A stretch of DNA of 64,000 nucleotides from Shewanella halifaxensis HAW-EB4 (lineage in GTDB: Bacteria > Pseudomonadota > Gammaproteobacteria > Enterobacterales > Shewanellaceae), in the NCBI RefSeq assembly GCF_000019185.1, contig NC_010334.1:2294001-2358000 (forward strand), written 5' to 3'. The notes under the pieces are model-generated. The model was not told the origin of the DNA, made no database searches, and worked only from the letters and a program-made list of their open reading frames with translations. Positions within the stretch are counted from its first letter, which is position 1. The number at the start of each line of letters is the position of its first letter. Below, one piece after another: positions 42,599 to 50,973 of the stretch. Made by a program: the position numbers and the translations under genes.

Positions 42599-43246
42599 AT
42601 GGCGAATCGCTCCGATACAAAAACAAGAATACTTGATGCTGCGGAAAAATTATTTGCAGAAAGGGGTTTTTCAGAAACCTCGCTAAGATTAATTACCAGC
42701 AAAGCTGAAGTAAACCTTGCATCTGTTAATTACCATTTTGGCTCCAAAAAAGAGCTGATCCGAGCGGTGCTAGCACGTTACCTCGATGTATTTATGCCTG
42801 CAGCAGCAGACGCAATTGTTGCGGTGCGCAAAAATAACGCTAACGCATCATTAGACGATATTTTCTCAACTTTAGTTGCACCGCTTCTCGAACTCAATAC
42901 ATTGAGAAATGAAGGCACCACCACATTTCTTCAGCTGTTGGGGCGTGGCTATATCGAAAGCCAAGGGCACCTTCGTTGGTTTATCACCACGCATTATGGC
43001 GAGTACCTAGGGCTTTTTGTTAAGGCTGTGGCTGAGAGCGCTCCACATATTCCTCCCGCAGAGATGTTTTGGCGATTACACTTTACCTTAGGTACGGTTG
43101 TTTTCACTATGGCGTCAGCCGATGCGCTAACAGAAATTGCAGAAGCTGATTTTGGGGAGCACAATGATATAGAAGCTGTTATTAGAAAAGTCATTCCGTA
43201 TTTATCTGCCGGGGTATCGGTCCCACTTACTAAGGATGTAATGTAA
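42599..43246 (+). CDS. psrA: PsrA-like TetR family fatty-acid regulator
   Basis: About 215 residues. The N-terminal TetR helix-turn-helix is clear (TKTRILDAAEKLFAERGFSETSLRLITSKAEVNLASVNYHFGSKKELI); the C-terminus is a ligand-binding domain. In Shewanella the TetR gene directly upstream of fadE is PsrA, which represses beta-oxidation genes and is released by fatty acids or acyl-CoA. ATG 42599 has AAAGG seven bases upstream; in-frame starts at 42569 and 42584 lie at or beside the expected transcription start. fadE follows after five bases. Confidence 0.85.
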   Translation: MANRSDTKTRILDAAEKLFAERGFSETSLRLITSKAEVNLASVNYHFGSKKELIRAVLARYLDVFMPAAADAIVAVRKNNANASLDDIFSTLVAPLLELNTLRNEGTTTFLQLLGRGYIESQGHLRWFITTHYGEYLGLFVKAVAESAPHIPPAEMFWRLHFTLGTVVFTMASADALTEIAEADFGEHNDIEAVIRKVIPYLSAGVSVPLTKDVM

Positions 43247-43251
43247 AAATT

Positions 43252-45534
43252 ATGGCTACGACATTATTAATACTATTGATTGGCACAATAGTGGTTGTAT
43301 TCAGTGTTAAAAATATCAGGATGCAACTCGTTACCCGCCCTGTATTTAGCTTTTTTAAAAAAGTGCTACCTCCGCTTTCCAAAACTGAAAAAGAAGCGAT
43401 GGAAGCGGGCGACGTTTGGTGGGAAGGGGAGCTCTTTAAGGGGAAACCCAATTGGCAAGTGCTCCACAGTTACGGTAAACCGTCTTTGACCTCAGAAGAG
43501 CAGGACTTTATCGACAATCAAGTGGTAACCGCATTAACCATGATTGACGATTACAACATCGTTAATGAGAGAAAAGATCTGCCACCAGAGCTATGGGACT
43601 ACTTCAAAAAAGAGGGCTTCTTTGCGCTTATCATACCTAAAAAGTACGGTGGTAAGGCATTCTCAGCGTACGCTAACTCTACCATTGTCAGCAAAATTGC
43701 CAGTCGTAGCGTAAGTGCGGCTGTAACCGTTATGGTGCCGAACTCACTTGGTCCTGGTGAGTTACTCACTCACTACGGAACCAGCGAACAGAAAGACTTT
43801 TGGTTACCACAACTGGCCGATGGAAGTGCTATTCCTTGCTTTGCATTAACAGGCCTAGAGGCGGGGAGCGACGCGGGGGCCATTCCGGATTCCGGTGTTG
43901 TTTGTCGTCAAGAGTTTAATGGCGAAGAAACACTCGGCTTAAAGCTTAACTGGGATAAGCGTTATATTACCCTTGCACCAGTGGCCAATGTACTCGGTCT
44001 CGCGTTTCAAATGTATGACCCAGACGGTCTGCTTGGTGATACTCAGCAGATAGGTATTACCTGTGCGCTGATCCCAACGGATCACAATGGGGTTGAAATC
44101 GGTCGTCGCCATAACCCGTTAAATATGGCGTTTATGAACGGTACTACTCGAGGACAAGATGTCTTTATTCCGTTAGATTGGATTATTGGTGGCCCCCAGT
44201 TCGCGGGACGTGGCTGGAGAATGTTAGTCGAGTGTCTTTCTGCGGGGCGTGGTATTTCACTTCCAGCACTATCGACGGCATCGGGTCATATGGCGACTAA
44301 GACCACAACCGCATACAGCGCAGTGCGTCAACAGTTTGGTTTAGATATTGGTAAATTCGAAGGTGTACAAGAGGCCTTAGCACGGGTTATTGCTAATACT
44401 TACCAGCTTGAAGCTGCAAGGCGTTTAACCACAACTGGCATCGATTTAAAAGTCAAACCGTCAGTGGTAACCGCGATCGCTAAATACCATATGACCGAAC
44501 TTGGACGTAAGGTCATAGATGATGCGATGGACATTCAGTCTGGTAAAGGGATCCAACTTGGACCTAAGAATTATTTGGGCCACGGTTATATGGCGCTACC
44601 CATCTCTATTACGGTAGAAGGGGCCAATATTTTAACCAGAAGCTTGATGATCTTCGGTCAAGGTGCCACGCGCTGTCATCCATACGTGTTAGCAGAGATG
44701 GAAGCGGCAGGTATGGAAGATACCAACGAAGGGTTAGAGCGTTTTGATGACTTACTATTAGGCCATATCGGTTATGCGACGCGTAATGCTTTCAGCGCGT
44801 TCGGTAATGCGGTCACTGGCAGTCACTTTTCACAATCTCCAGTGAGTGGTGAAACTAAGCAGTATTATAAAGACATGAATCGTTTGTCTGCAGCTCTTGC
44901 CTTGATGACAGATGTTTCTATGCTTATTCTAGGTGGTGAGCTGAAACGTAAAGAGATGCTTAGTGCCCGTATGGGGGACGTGTTAAGTCAACTATACCTA
45001 GGCTCTGCAACCTTAAAGTTATTTGAAGATAACGGTCGTCAATTTGATGATTTACCCGCGGTTCGTCATGTTATGGCTACACGTCTGCATTTGGCGGCAA
45101 AAGCGTTAGATGAAGCCATTCGTAACTTCCCTAATCGCGGCGTTGCTTTACTAATGCGTGCATTAATCTTCCCGCTTGGAAACCGCTTTAAAGAGGCGAG
45201 CGATAAGCTTTCAATCGACCTGGTTAATTCGATGAGTAAGCCTTGTCCTGCACGAGATAGATTAACCTTCTTGTGTCCTGATTTTAAAGGAGATACCGGC
45301 GGTATCGCTGAAGTTGAGAATGCATTTATTGCAAAGCATGCCTGTAACGGCCTGTATAAAAAGCTTAAGCAAGCACAAAGGGAGGGGAGTTTACCAACTA
45401 AACTTCAGCCTTTGGCCTTGTTTGACTCGGCTCTAGAGATCTCGCTGATAACTCAAGAGGAGCATCAACAGTTAGTTCAGGCTGACGCGTTACGCTTAGC
45501 GGCTATCAATGTAGATGAGTTTGAAAGCCTGTAA
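43252..45534 (+). CDS. fadE: FadE, acyl-CoA dehydrogenase
   Basis: 760 residues, a little shorter than E. coli FadE (about 814). An N-terminal membrane helix is followed by the acyl-CoA dehydrogenase fold: FIDNQVVTALTMIDDYNIV, FFALIIPKKYGGKAFSAYANS, the flavin-binding ALTGLEAGSDAGAIPDSG and QSGKGIQLGPKNYLGHGYMALPISITVEGANILTRSLMIFGQGATRCHPYVLAEM. A FadE-specific C-terminal domain follows. First step of fatty-acid beta-oxidation at the inner membrane. Cotranscribed with psrA (five-base gap). Confidence 0.95.
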   Translation: MATTLLILLIGTIVVVFSVKNIRMQLVTRPVFSFFKKVLPPLSKTEKEAMEAGDVWWEGELFKGKPNWQVLHSYGKPSLTSEEQDFIDNQVVTALTMIDDYNIVNERKDLPPELWDYFKKEGFFALIIPKKYGGKAFSAYANSTIVSKIASRSVSAAVTVMVPNSLGPGELLTHYGTSEQKDFWLPQLADGSAIPCFALTGLEAGSDAGAIPDSGVVCRQEFNGEETLGLKLNWDKRYITLAPVANVLGLAFQMYDPDGLLGDTQQIGITCALIPTDHNGVEIGRRHNPLNMAFMNGTTRGQDVFIPLDWIIGGPQFAGRGWRMLVECLSAGRGISLPALSTASGHMATKTTTAYSAVRQQFGLDIGKFEGVQEALARVIANTYQLEAARRLTTTGIDLKVKPSVVTAIAKYHMTELGRKVIDDAMDIQSGKGIQLGPKNYLGHGYMALPISITVEGANILTRSLMIFGQGATRCHPYVLAEMEAAGMEDTNEGLERFDDLLLGHIGYATRNAFSAFGNAVTGSHFSQSPVSGETKQYYKDMNRLSAALALMTDVSMLILGGELKRKEMLSARMGDVLSQLYLGSATLKLFEDNGRQFDDLPAVRHVMATRLHLAAKALDEAIRNFPNRGVALLMRALIFPLGNRFKEASDKLSIDLVNSMSKPCPARDRLTFLCPDFKGDTGGIAEVENAFIAKHACNGLYKKLKQAQREGSLPTKLQPLALFDSALEISLITQEEHQQLVQADALRLAAINVDEFESL

Positions 45535-45545
45535 TATGGAACAAT

Positions 45546-45578
45546 TAAAGAGCGAATACCTTTTGGTTTAGCTCTTTA
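45546..45578 (+). terminator. Probable fadE terminator
   Basis: TAAAGAGC paired with GCTCTTTA over a 17-base loop, with only a short T-run. It abuts the left end of the repeat element that follows. Confidence 0.5.
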
Positions 45579-45904
45579 TACCAATCAGTATAAGAAGTTG
45601 ATCTACTCAGAACGTTTTTGGCAAACTAATTAAAGGCGAATAACTGAAAGAATGGTTGCTCCCTTGTGAAGTTGTTCAACGCAGAAGTAGGCAGCCAAAA
45701 CGCTCCAGAATGGCGAGTTTTAGCGGCTCTGATACTGTGACTCTTAAGGAACAAGAGGGAGCTTAAACGTAGAATAACTATGCTCTTCACTCGTTGCAAA
45801 CCACATGGATGTGGTGAATGTCATTAAAGCAGGAGCACTTAATGACCTTGTCTCAGTGCCGCTAAACTCTCGCTGAGTGACCAAATCTTTATACTGATTG
45901 GTAT
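45578..45904. mobile_element. MITE-like 327-bp element with 16-bp terminal inverted repeats
   Basis: Left end ATACCAATCAGTATAA (45578-45593) and right end TTATACTGATTGGTAT (45889-45904) are exact reverse complements. The interior has no credible ORF but contains a further imperfect inverted pair, GCTCCCTTGTG near 45658 and ACAAGAGGGAGC near 45750. Size, lack of coding capacity and perfect ends fit a non-autonomous miniature element. No transposase is present in the window. Confidence 0.65.
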
Positions 45905-45905
45905 T

Positions 45906-45919
45906 ATACCAATTAGTAT
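45906..45919. repeat. Extra ATACCAATTAGTAT palindrome next to the element
   Basis: Near-perfect 14-bp palindrome one base beyond the right end of the element, with the same half-site as 19817-19830; looks like a second, solo copy of the end sequence. Confidence 0.65.
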
Positions 45920-45933
45920 GAATCACGAAGTAT

Positions 45934-45965
45934 AAAAAAAGGTACGCAATTGCGTACCTTTTTTA
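45934..45965. terminator. pykA terminator
   Basis: A-run, then GGTACGCA-ATTGCGTACC-type perfect hairpin, then T-run; symmetric. Lies 20 bp after the pykA stop on the minus strand. Confidence 0.9.
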
Positions 45966-45987
45966 TTAGCTAACCAACCACTTAGAG

Positions 45988-47424
45988 TTAGACAACAACA
46001 ACCTTGCTAGTGTTAGTGCCACCAACAGTTTCCATTGCATCACCCTTAGTCATCATCGCCATATCACCTTTTACAAGGTAACCCGCTTGAGACAGAGTCT
46101 CTAGTGCTTTTTGAGCGACAGCTTCAGGTGCATGAGTCGTTGAATCAAAATAAACTGGTTGAACCCCGCGATAAAGTGCCATTTTTGCTAATGTTGACTC
46201 ATGACGAGACATGGCAAAAATAGGTAGTGCAGAGCTAATGCGTGACATCATCTGTGGTGTTGCACCCGATTCTGTTAACGCCACAATCGCCTTAATACCT
46301 TCAAGGTGGTTAGCGGCATACATAGTCGATAATGCAATCGTTTCTTCGATAGTCGTGAATTGCTGATCTAATCTGTGCTTAGAAACCTGAACACTTGGGT
46401 GTGATTCAGCACCTAAACATACTTCTGCCATTGCTTTTACGGTTTCTTCAGGGAAGTCACCAGCAGCGGTTTCGGCGCTAAGCATTACTGCATCTGTGCC
46501 ATCTAATACTGCGTTTGCAACGTCCATAACCTCTGCACGAGTTGGCATTGGGCTAGAGATCATTGATTCCATCATTTGAGTTGCTGTAATGACAGGCTTA
46601 TTCAATTGACGAGAACGGCTAATTAGTCGTTTTTGCACAGCAACAAGAGCTGGGTCGCCAATTTCAACACCTAAGTCACCACGGGCAACCATAACGGCAT
46701 CAGAGGCGATGATCACATCATCCATTGCTTCGTCGGTGGCTACGGCTTCTGCACGCTCGACTTTAGAAACAATCAATGCGTTGCTACCCGCTTTACGCGC
46801 TAAGTCGCGAGCATAGTTTAGATCAGCACCACTTCTTGGGAATGATACCGCAAGGTAATCAACGCCAATCTCTGCAGCAGTAACGATATCTCGTTTATCT
46901 TTTTCAGTCAGTGCCGCAGCCGATAAGCCACCGCCTTGCTTGTTGATCCCTTTATTATTAGATAAAGGACCTGCGACAGTAACGCTGGTGTGAACCTTGT
47001 TACCTTCAACTCTTTCAACGCGCAACTGAACGCGGCCATCATCGAGCATTAAGATATCACCAAGACTCACGTCTTGTGGTAACTCTTTATAATCGATACC
47101 GACTTGTGTCTCGTCACCTTCGCCTTTCGCAAGATCGCCATCAAGGGTATAGGCTTGACCAAGCTCTAACATGACCTTTTTGTTGTCTTTGAAAGTTGAG
47201 ATACGAATTTTGGGACCTTGAAGATCGCCTAAAACTGCAACATGAACGCCAAGCTCTTTTGCAATCGCTCGTGTATCATTTGCGCGTTTCTTATGATCTT
47301 CTGGTGCACCGTGAGAGAAGTTTAAGCGAACAACGTTAGCGCCGGCAGCAATAATGCGGCGTAAGTTGTCATCACGGTCGGTGGCTGGACCCAAAGTTGT
47401 TACAATTTTGGTTCTGCGGAACAT
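45988..47424 (-). CDS. pykA: Pyruvate kinase (PykA type)
   Basis: 478 residues. Converts phosphoenolpyruvate and ADP to pyruvate and ATP. Start RRTKIVTTLGPATDRDDNLRRII, active-site GDLQGPKIRISTFK, the catalytic Lys in IVSKVERAEA and the family signature ITATQMMESMI are all present. The sequence follows E. coli PykA (AMP/sugar-phosphate activated type) more closely than PykF. ATG 47424 has GGAG six bases upstream. A HexR box lies about 60 bp upstream of the start. Confidence 0.96.
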   Translation of the reverse strand: MFRRTKIVTTLGPATDRDDNLRRIIAAGANVVRLNFSHGAPEDHKKRANDTRAIAKELGVHVAVLGDLQGPKIRISTFKDNKKVMLELGQAYTLDGDLAKGEGDETQVGIDYKELPQDVSLGDILMLDDGRVQLRVERVEGNKVHTSVTVAGPLSNNKGINKQGGGLSAAALTEKDKRDIVTAAEIGVDYLAVSFPRSGADLNYARDLARKAGSNALIVSKVERAEAVATDEAMDDVIIASDAVMVARGDLGVEIGDPALVAVQKRLISRSRQLNKPVITATQMMESMISSPMPTRAEVMDVANAVLDGTDAVMLSAETAAGDFPEETVKAMAEVCLGAESHPSVQVSKHRLDQQFTTIEETIALSTMYAANHLEGIKAIVALTESGATPQMMSRISSALPIFAMSRHESTLAKMALYRGVQPVYFDSTTHAPEAVAQKALETLSQAGYLVKGDMAMMTKGDAMETVGGTNTSKVVVV

Positions 47425-47484
47425 GACATACTCCGTTAAGTTTTAAAAAATTCTGATTCTATATTACCAGACAATACCCGTTAG

Positions 47485-47500
47485 TGTAGTAAAATTACGA
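47485..47500. promoter_or_regulatory. HexR box upstream of pykA
   Basis: TGTAGTAAAATTACGA agrees with the gammaproteobacterial HexR motif (TGTARTNAAATTACA) at nearly every position. It lies between hexR and pykA. Confidence 0.7.
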
Positions 47501-47608
47501 ACAAAATGATCTAACTCAAGTTTTTAATTTTGTGACTTATTCCACCAATAATTTAAAAATGGGCAATCCAACCTAGGTTAAATTGCCGCAAATTATGTAG
47601 AAAGTCAG

Positions 47609-48463
47609 TTACAGAACTGGATCTTTGTCTATTCTTGACTCTTTTAACACTTCCTTTACTCGCTTCAAATTCTCACGGAAACGAGGACCTCTTCTGAGGG
47701 TAAAGCCTGTCGCTAGCACATCAATTATAACTAACTGTGCCAAACGTGAAGCCATAGGTAAGTACATATCTGTGTCTTCTGGTACTTCCATTGTCACTGG
47801 AAGTGTACAGACCGTTGATAGCGGTGAGTTACGAGCCGTAATACCGATAACCGCCGCACCATTTTCACGAGCCAGTTTAGCAATATCGATAAGCGACTTT
47901 GTACGGCCTGTGTGAGAGATAAGTACTACTACATCGCCTTCATTACTGTTTATACAGCTCATACGCTGCATAAGAACATCATCGAAACTGATGACTGGAA
48001 CATTAAAGCGGAAGAATTTGTTCTGTGCATCATGAGCAACAGATGCTGAAGCGCCAAGACCAAAGAAAGAGATCTTCTTAGCCTGAGTTAACACATCGAC
48101 AGCCTTATTGATTGCTGCGGTGTCGATACTTTGGCGGGCGGTATCTAAAGAGGCCATAGAAGATTCAAATATCTTAGTAGTATAAGAGTCTGGACTGTCG
48201 TCTTCTTCTACATGGCGACTAACATAAGGGGTACCGTTAGCAAGGCTTTGGGCTAAATGAAGTTTAAAGTCCGGAAAGCCTTTGGTATCAAGGCGACGAC
48301 AGAAGCGGTTAACCGTAGGCTCACTCACATCGGCCATTTTAGCCAAAGTGGCGATACTTGAGTGAATTGCCGTTTGTGGCGAAGACAAAATAACTTCTGC
48401 GACTTTACGTTCAGATTTACTAAAATGGGTAAGGCTTTTTTGCACCTTTTCGAGGGTATTCAT
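47609..48463 (-). CDS. hexR: HexR, RpiR-family regulator of central carbon metabolism
   Basis: About 284 residues. N-terminal RpiR helix-turn-helix (KSERKVAEVILSSPQTAIHSSIATLAKMADVSEPTVNRFCRRL) and C-terminal SIS sugar-phosphate domain (ISFFGLGASASVAHDAQNKFFRFNVPV, DVVVLISHTGRTKSLIDIA). HexR senses 2-keto-3-deoxy-6-phosphogluconate and controls glycolytic, Entner-Doudoroff and gluconeogenic genes. ATG 48463 gives the standard MNTLEKVQKS start; the longer frame starts with TTG and adds unconserved residues. Divergent from zwf. Confidence 0.95.
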   Translation of the reverse strand: MNTLEKVQKSLTHFSKSERKVAEVILSSPQTAIHSSIATLAKMADVSEPTVNRFCRRLDTKGFPDFKLHLAQSLANGTPYVSRHVEEDDSPDSYTTKIFESSMASLDTARQSIDTAAINKAVDVLTQAKKISFFGLGASASVAHDAQNKFFRFNVPVISFDDVLMQRMSCINSNEGDVVVLISHTGRTKSLIDIAKLARENGAAVIGITARNSPLSTVCTLPVTMEVPEDTDMYLPMASRLAQLVIIDVLATGFTLRRGPRFRENLKRVKEVLKESRIDKDPVL

Positions 48464-48602
48464 ATGCGTACGTCCACTCAATAGTAATGTAGTTTTATTT
48501 TTTTTGTTGAAGCTTTCACGTTGTCGTTTCTAAACCGTTATTTCCGGAGCGTTAACGCCAACATTAATTTATAATGACACAGGTACAAACACGATAAATT
48601 TT

Positions 48603-48617
48603 AGTAATTTTATCACA
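48603..48617. promoter_or_regulatory. HexR-like site in the hexR-zwf gap
   Basis: Read on the minus strand TGTGATAAAATTACT matches the HexR motif at about 12 of 15 positions. Confidence 0.5.
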
Positions 48618-48699
48618 AAAGCATATCAGATTATGGCCTAACATACCTAATAAGCTAACTTGAAGTTTATTATAGAATTTAGATGCAATTACTGATTTC

Positions 48700-48717
48700 T
48701 GTTGTTATATTACAACA
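48700..48717. promoter_or_regulatory. Second HexR-like palindrome upstream of zwf
   Basis: TGTTGTTATATTACAACA is an 18-bp imperfect palindrome with a TATTACA half like HexR sites; it lies about 60 bp before the zwf ATG and could overlap its promoter. Confidence 0.5.
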
Positions 48718-48776
48718 AACGTGTGAATTCTCGTCAAACATGATGAGGCACAGTGTCAAAAGGAGATTTTGAAGCT

Positions 48777-50249
48777 ATGGGCATAACGACACCAAAAGCC
48801 AAAGCTTGTGATTTTGTTCTATTTGGTACCAAGGGAGATCTTGCCAAGCGTAAGTTACTTCCTTCTTTATACCAACTTGATAAAGCAAACTTACTGAATG
48901 TCGATACGAAGATCCTCGGCGTTGCAAAAGATGACTTTAGTCAGGAAGAATATCGCGAGTTAGTCATCACCGCATTAAACACCTTTGTTAAAGATGAACT
49001 CTGTGAAGAGACAGTGAATCGCTTCTTGGACCGTTGTCACTATATCGGAACAAACTTCACGGTTTCTGATGGTTACCAAGCTTTCCATGATATTTTAGAG
49101 CCCGAGAAGCGGGTCATGGTGAGTTACTTCGCGACGCCGCCAGCCATCTTCGGCGATATTTGTCGTTGCCTCCACGAACAAAATCTTATCTTCCCTGACT
49201 CTCGTGTTGTTTTAGAAAAGCCAATCGGCTCCGATCTCGAAAGCTCTCGCATCATTAACGACCAAGTCTCAGCTTATTTCGAAGAAAACCAAGTCTATCG
49301 CATCGACCATTACCTAGGTAAAGAGACGGTACAGAATTTACTTGCACTGCGTTTTGCTAACTCTTTATTTGCCTCTAAGTGGGATAACCGTACTATTGAC
49401 CATGTGCAACTCACCGTTGCTGAAGAAGTGGGTATCGAAGGCCGTTGGGGTTATTTCGATAAAGCGGGTCAGATGCGCGATATGATCCAAAACCACTTGC
49501 TACAGGTATTAACCCTTGTGGCGATGGATCCTCCCGTTAACTTAGATGCTGACAACATCCGTGATGAAAAAGTAAAAGTACTTAAGTCACTGCGTCCAAT
49601 TAACGCCGACAACATCTATGAGAACACGGTTCGTGGCCAATATAGTTCAGGCTTCCTTAAAGGCGCACCGGTTCCTGGTTATCTCGAAGAAGAGGGTGCG
49701 AACGTTCAGTCTAAGGCTGAAACTTTTGTTGCACTTCGCGTCGATATCGATAACTGGCGTTGGGCTGGCGTGCCATTCTACTTACGTAGTGGTAAGCGTA
49801 TGCCGTTTAAGAGCTCAGAAATTGTGGTCTATTTTAAGAACCCACCGCACAACCTATACAGCTCGAACTACCGTAACCTGCCACCAAACAAATTGACGAT
49901 TCGATTACAGCCTCATGAAGGGGTTGAAATCCAGATGCTTAACAAGGTGCCAGGTCTTGGTGAAAAGCAACGCTTGCAAACCACTAAACTGGATTTAAGC
50001 TTCTCTGAGACCTTCAAAAACGAACGTATTGCCGATGCCTACGAGCGTTTATTACTTGAAGCTATGCTTGGCAATCAGGCGTTATTTGTGCGCCGTGATG
50101 AAGTTGAGCAAGCTTGGAGCTGGGTAGACGGCATTATTCAGGCGTGGGAAGAGACCGACGAAAAGCCAAAGCCTTACCCTGCGGGTACATGGGGACCTGT
50201 GGCGTCTGTCGCGCTTATCACTAAAGATGGCCGTTCTTGGGACGAGTAA
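48777..50249 (+). CDS. zwf: Glucose-6-phosphate dehydrogenase
   Basis: About 490 residues. Oxidises glucose-6-phosphate to 6-phosphogluconolactone with NADP. Nucleotide-binding CDFVLFGTKGDLAKRKLLPSLYQL (GxKGDLA), the active-site RIDHYLGKETVQNLLALRFAN and the EKPIGSDLESS segment are present. ATG 48777 gives a start aligned with E. coli Zwf and has AGGAGA about ten bases upstream; GTG 48753 would add eight residues that lie across that ribosome-binding site. First gene of zwf-pgl-edd-eda. Confidence 0.97.
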   Translation: MGITTPKAKACDFVLFGTKGDLAKRKLLPSLYQLDKANLLNVDTKILGVAKDDFSQEEYRELVITALNTFVKDELCEETVNRFLDRCHYIGTNFTVSDGYQAFHDILEPEKRVMVSYFATPPAIFGDICRCLHEQNLIFPDSRVVLEKPIGSDLESSRIINDQVSAYFEENQVYRIDHYLGKETVQNLLALRFANSLFASKWDNRTIDHVQLTVAEEVGIEGRWGYFDKAGQMRDMIQNHLLQVLTLVAMDPPVNLDADNIRDEKVKVLKSLRPINADNIYENTVRGQYSSGFLKGAPVPGYLEEEGANVQSKAETFVALRVDIDNWRWAGVPFYLRSGKRMPFKSSEIVVYFKNPPHNLYSSNYRNLPPNKLTIRLQPHEGVEIQMLNKVPGLGEKQRLQTTKLDLSFSETFKNERIADAYERLLLEAMLGNQALFVRRDEVEQAWSWVDGIIQAWEETDEKPKPYPAGTWGPVASVALITKDGRSWDE

Positions 50250-50259
50250 GGTGAAACCG

Positions 50260-50964
50260 ATGATTAAAGAAACTGTTTTCAAATCATTTGACAATAAAGA
50301 AGCACTCGAAGCACAACTGGCGGAGCGTATTGCCAATCAACTGCAAGACGCCGTTGATGCCCGTGGTAAAGCGAGCCTTATTGTCTCAGGTGGCTCAACT
50401 CCGCTTAAGTTATTTGAATTGCTCAGTAAGAAAGGCATCGATTGGAGTGATGTTTACATCACACTCGCGGATGAGCGCTGGGTCAGTGCTGAGCATAGTG
50501 ATTCTAACGAGCGCCTAGTTCGAAATAATTTGCTAAAGAATAGAGCGGCTAATGCCAAATTTCGTGGCTTGAAGAACATGTATTCTTCGCCTGAAGAAGG
50601 TTGCGCCATGGCGATTGAACAACTTGGTAGTTTTCCTACACCATTCGATGTCGTCGTATTAGGCATGGGCAATGACGGCCATACCTGCTCTTGGTTCCCT
50701 TGCGCCGCAGAAGCTGAACTCGACAATGCATTAACGACAACCGACTTATGTGTTGCCGTTAAACCGGGTAATGCCCCGCATTCAAGGATTACTTTGTCGA
50801 AGTCAGCCATTTTAGCGAGTCGTCAAATCTATTTACATATCGTTGGTGAGCAAAAATTAGATGTTTACCGACAAGCACTAGCAAGCGATGACTGTCGTGA
50901 AATGCCTATCCGAGCGGTGCTCGGCCAGCATAAAACGCCTGTTGATGTTTACTGGAGCGCTTAA
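50260..50964 (+). CDS. pgl: 6-phosphogluconolactonase (DevB type)
   Basis: About 234 residues. Hydrolyses 6-phosphogluconolactone. ASLIVSGGSTPLKLFELLS, the TLADERWVSAEHSDSNERLVRNNLL motif and VVLGMGNDGHTCSWFPC are family signatures. ATG 50260 with AAGGTG seven bases upstream is preferred over an ATG inside the zwf end (50227). Ten bases from zwf. Confidence 0.96.
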   Translation: MIKETVFKSFDNKEALEAQLAERIANQLQDAVDARGKASLIVSGGSTPLKLFELLSKKGIDWSDVYITLADERWVSAEHSDSNERLVRNNLLKNRAANAKFRGLKNMYSSPEEGCAMAIEQLGSFPTPFDVVVLGMGNDGHTCSWFPCAAEAELDNALTTTDLCVAVKPGNAPHSRITLSKSAILASRQIYLHIVGEQKLDVYRQALASDDCREMPIRAVLGQHKTPVDVYWSA

Positions 50965-50973
50965 GGAGTAATT

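Noticed and set aside
45744..45926. 60-codon ORF inside the repeat element as a possible transposon protein
   Set aside because: It extends across the right terminal repeat, has no ribosome-binding site and shows no protein-like features.
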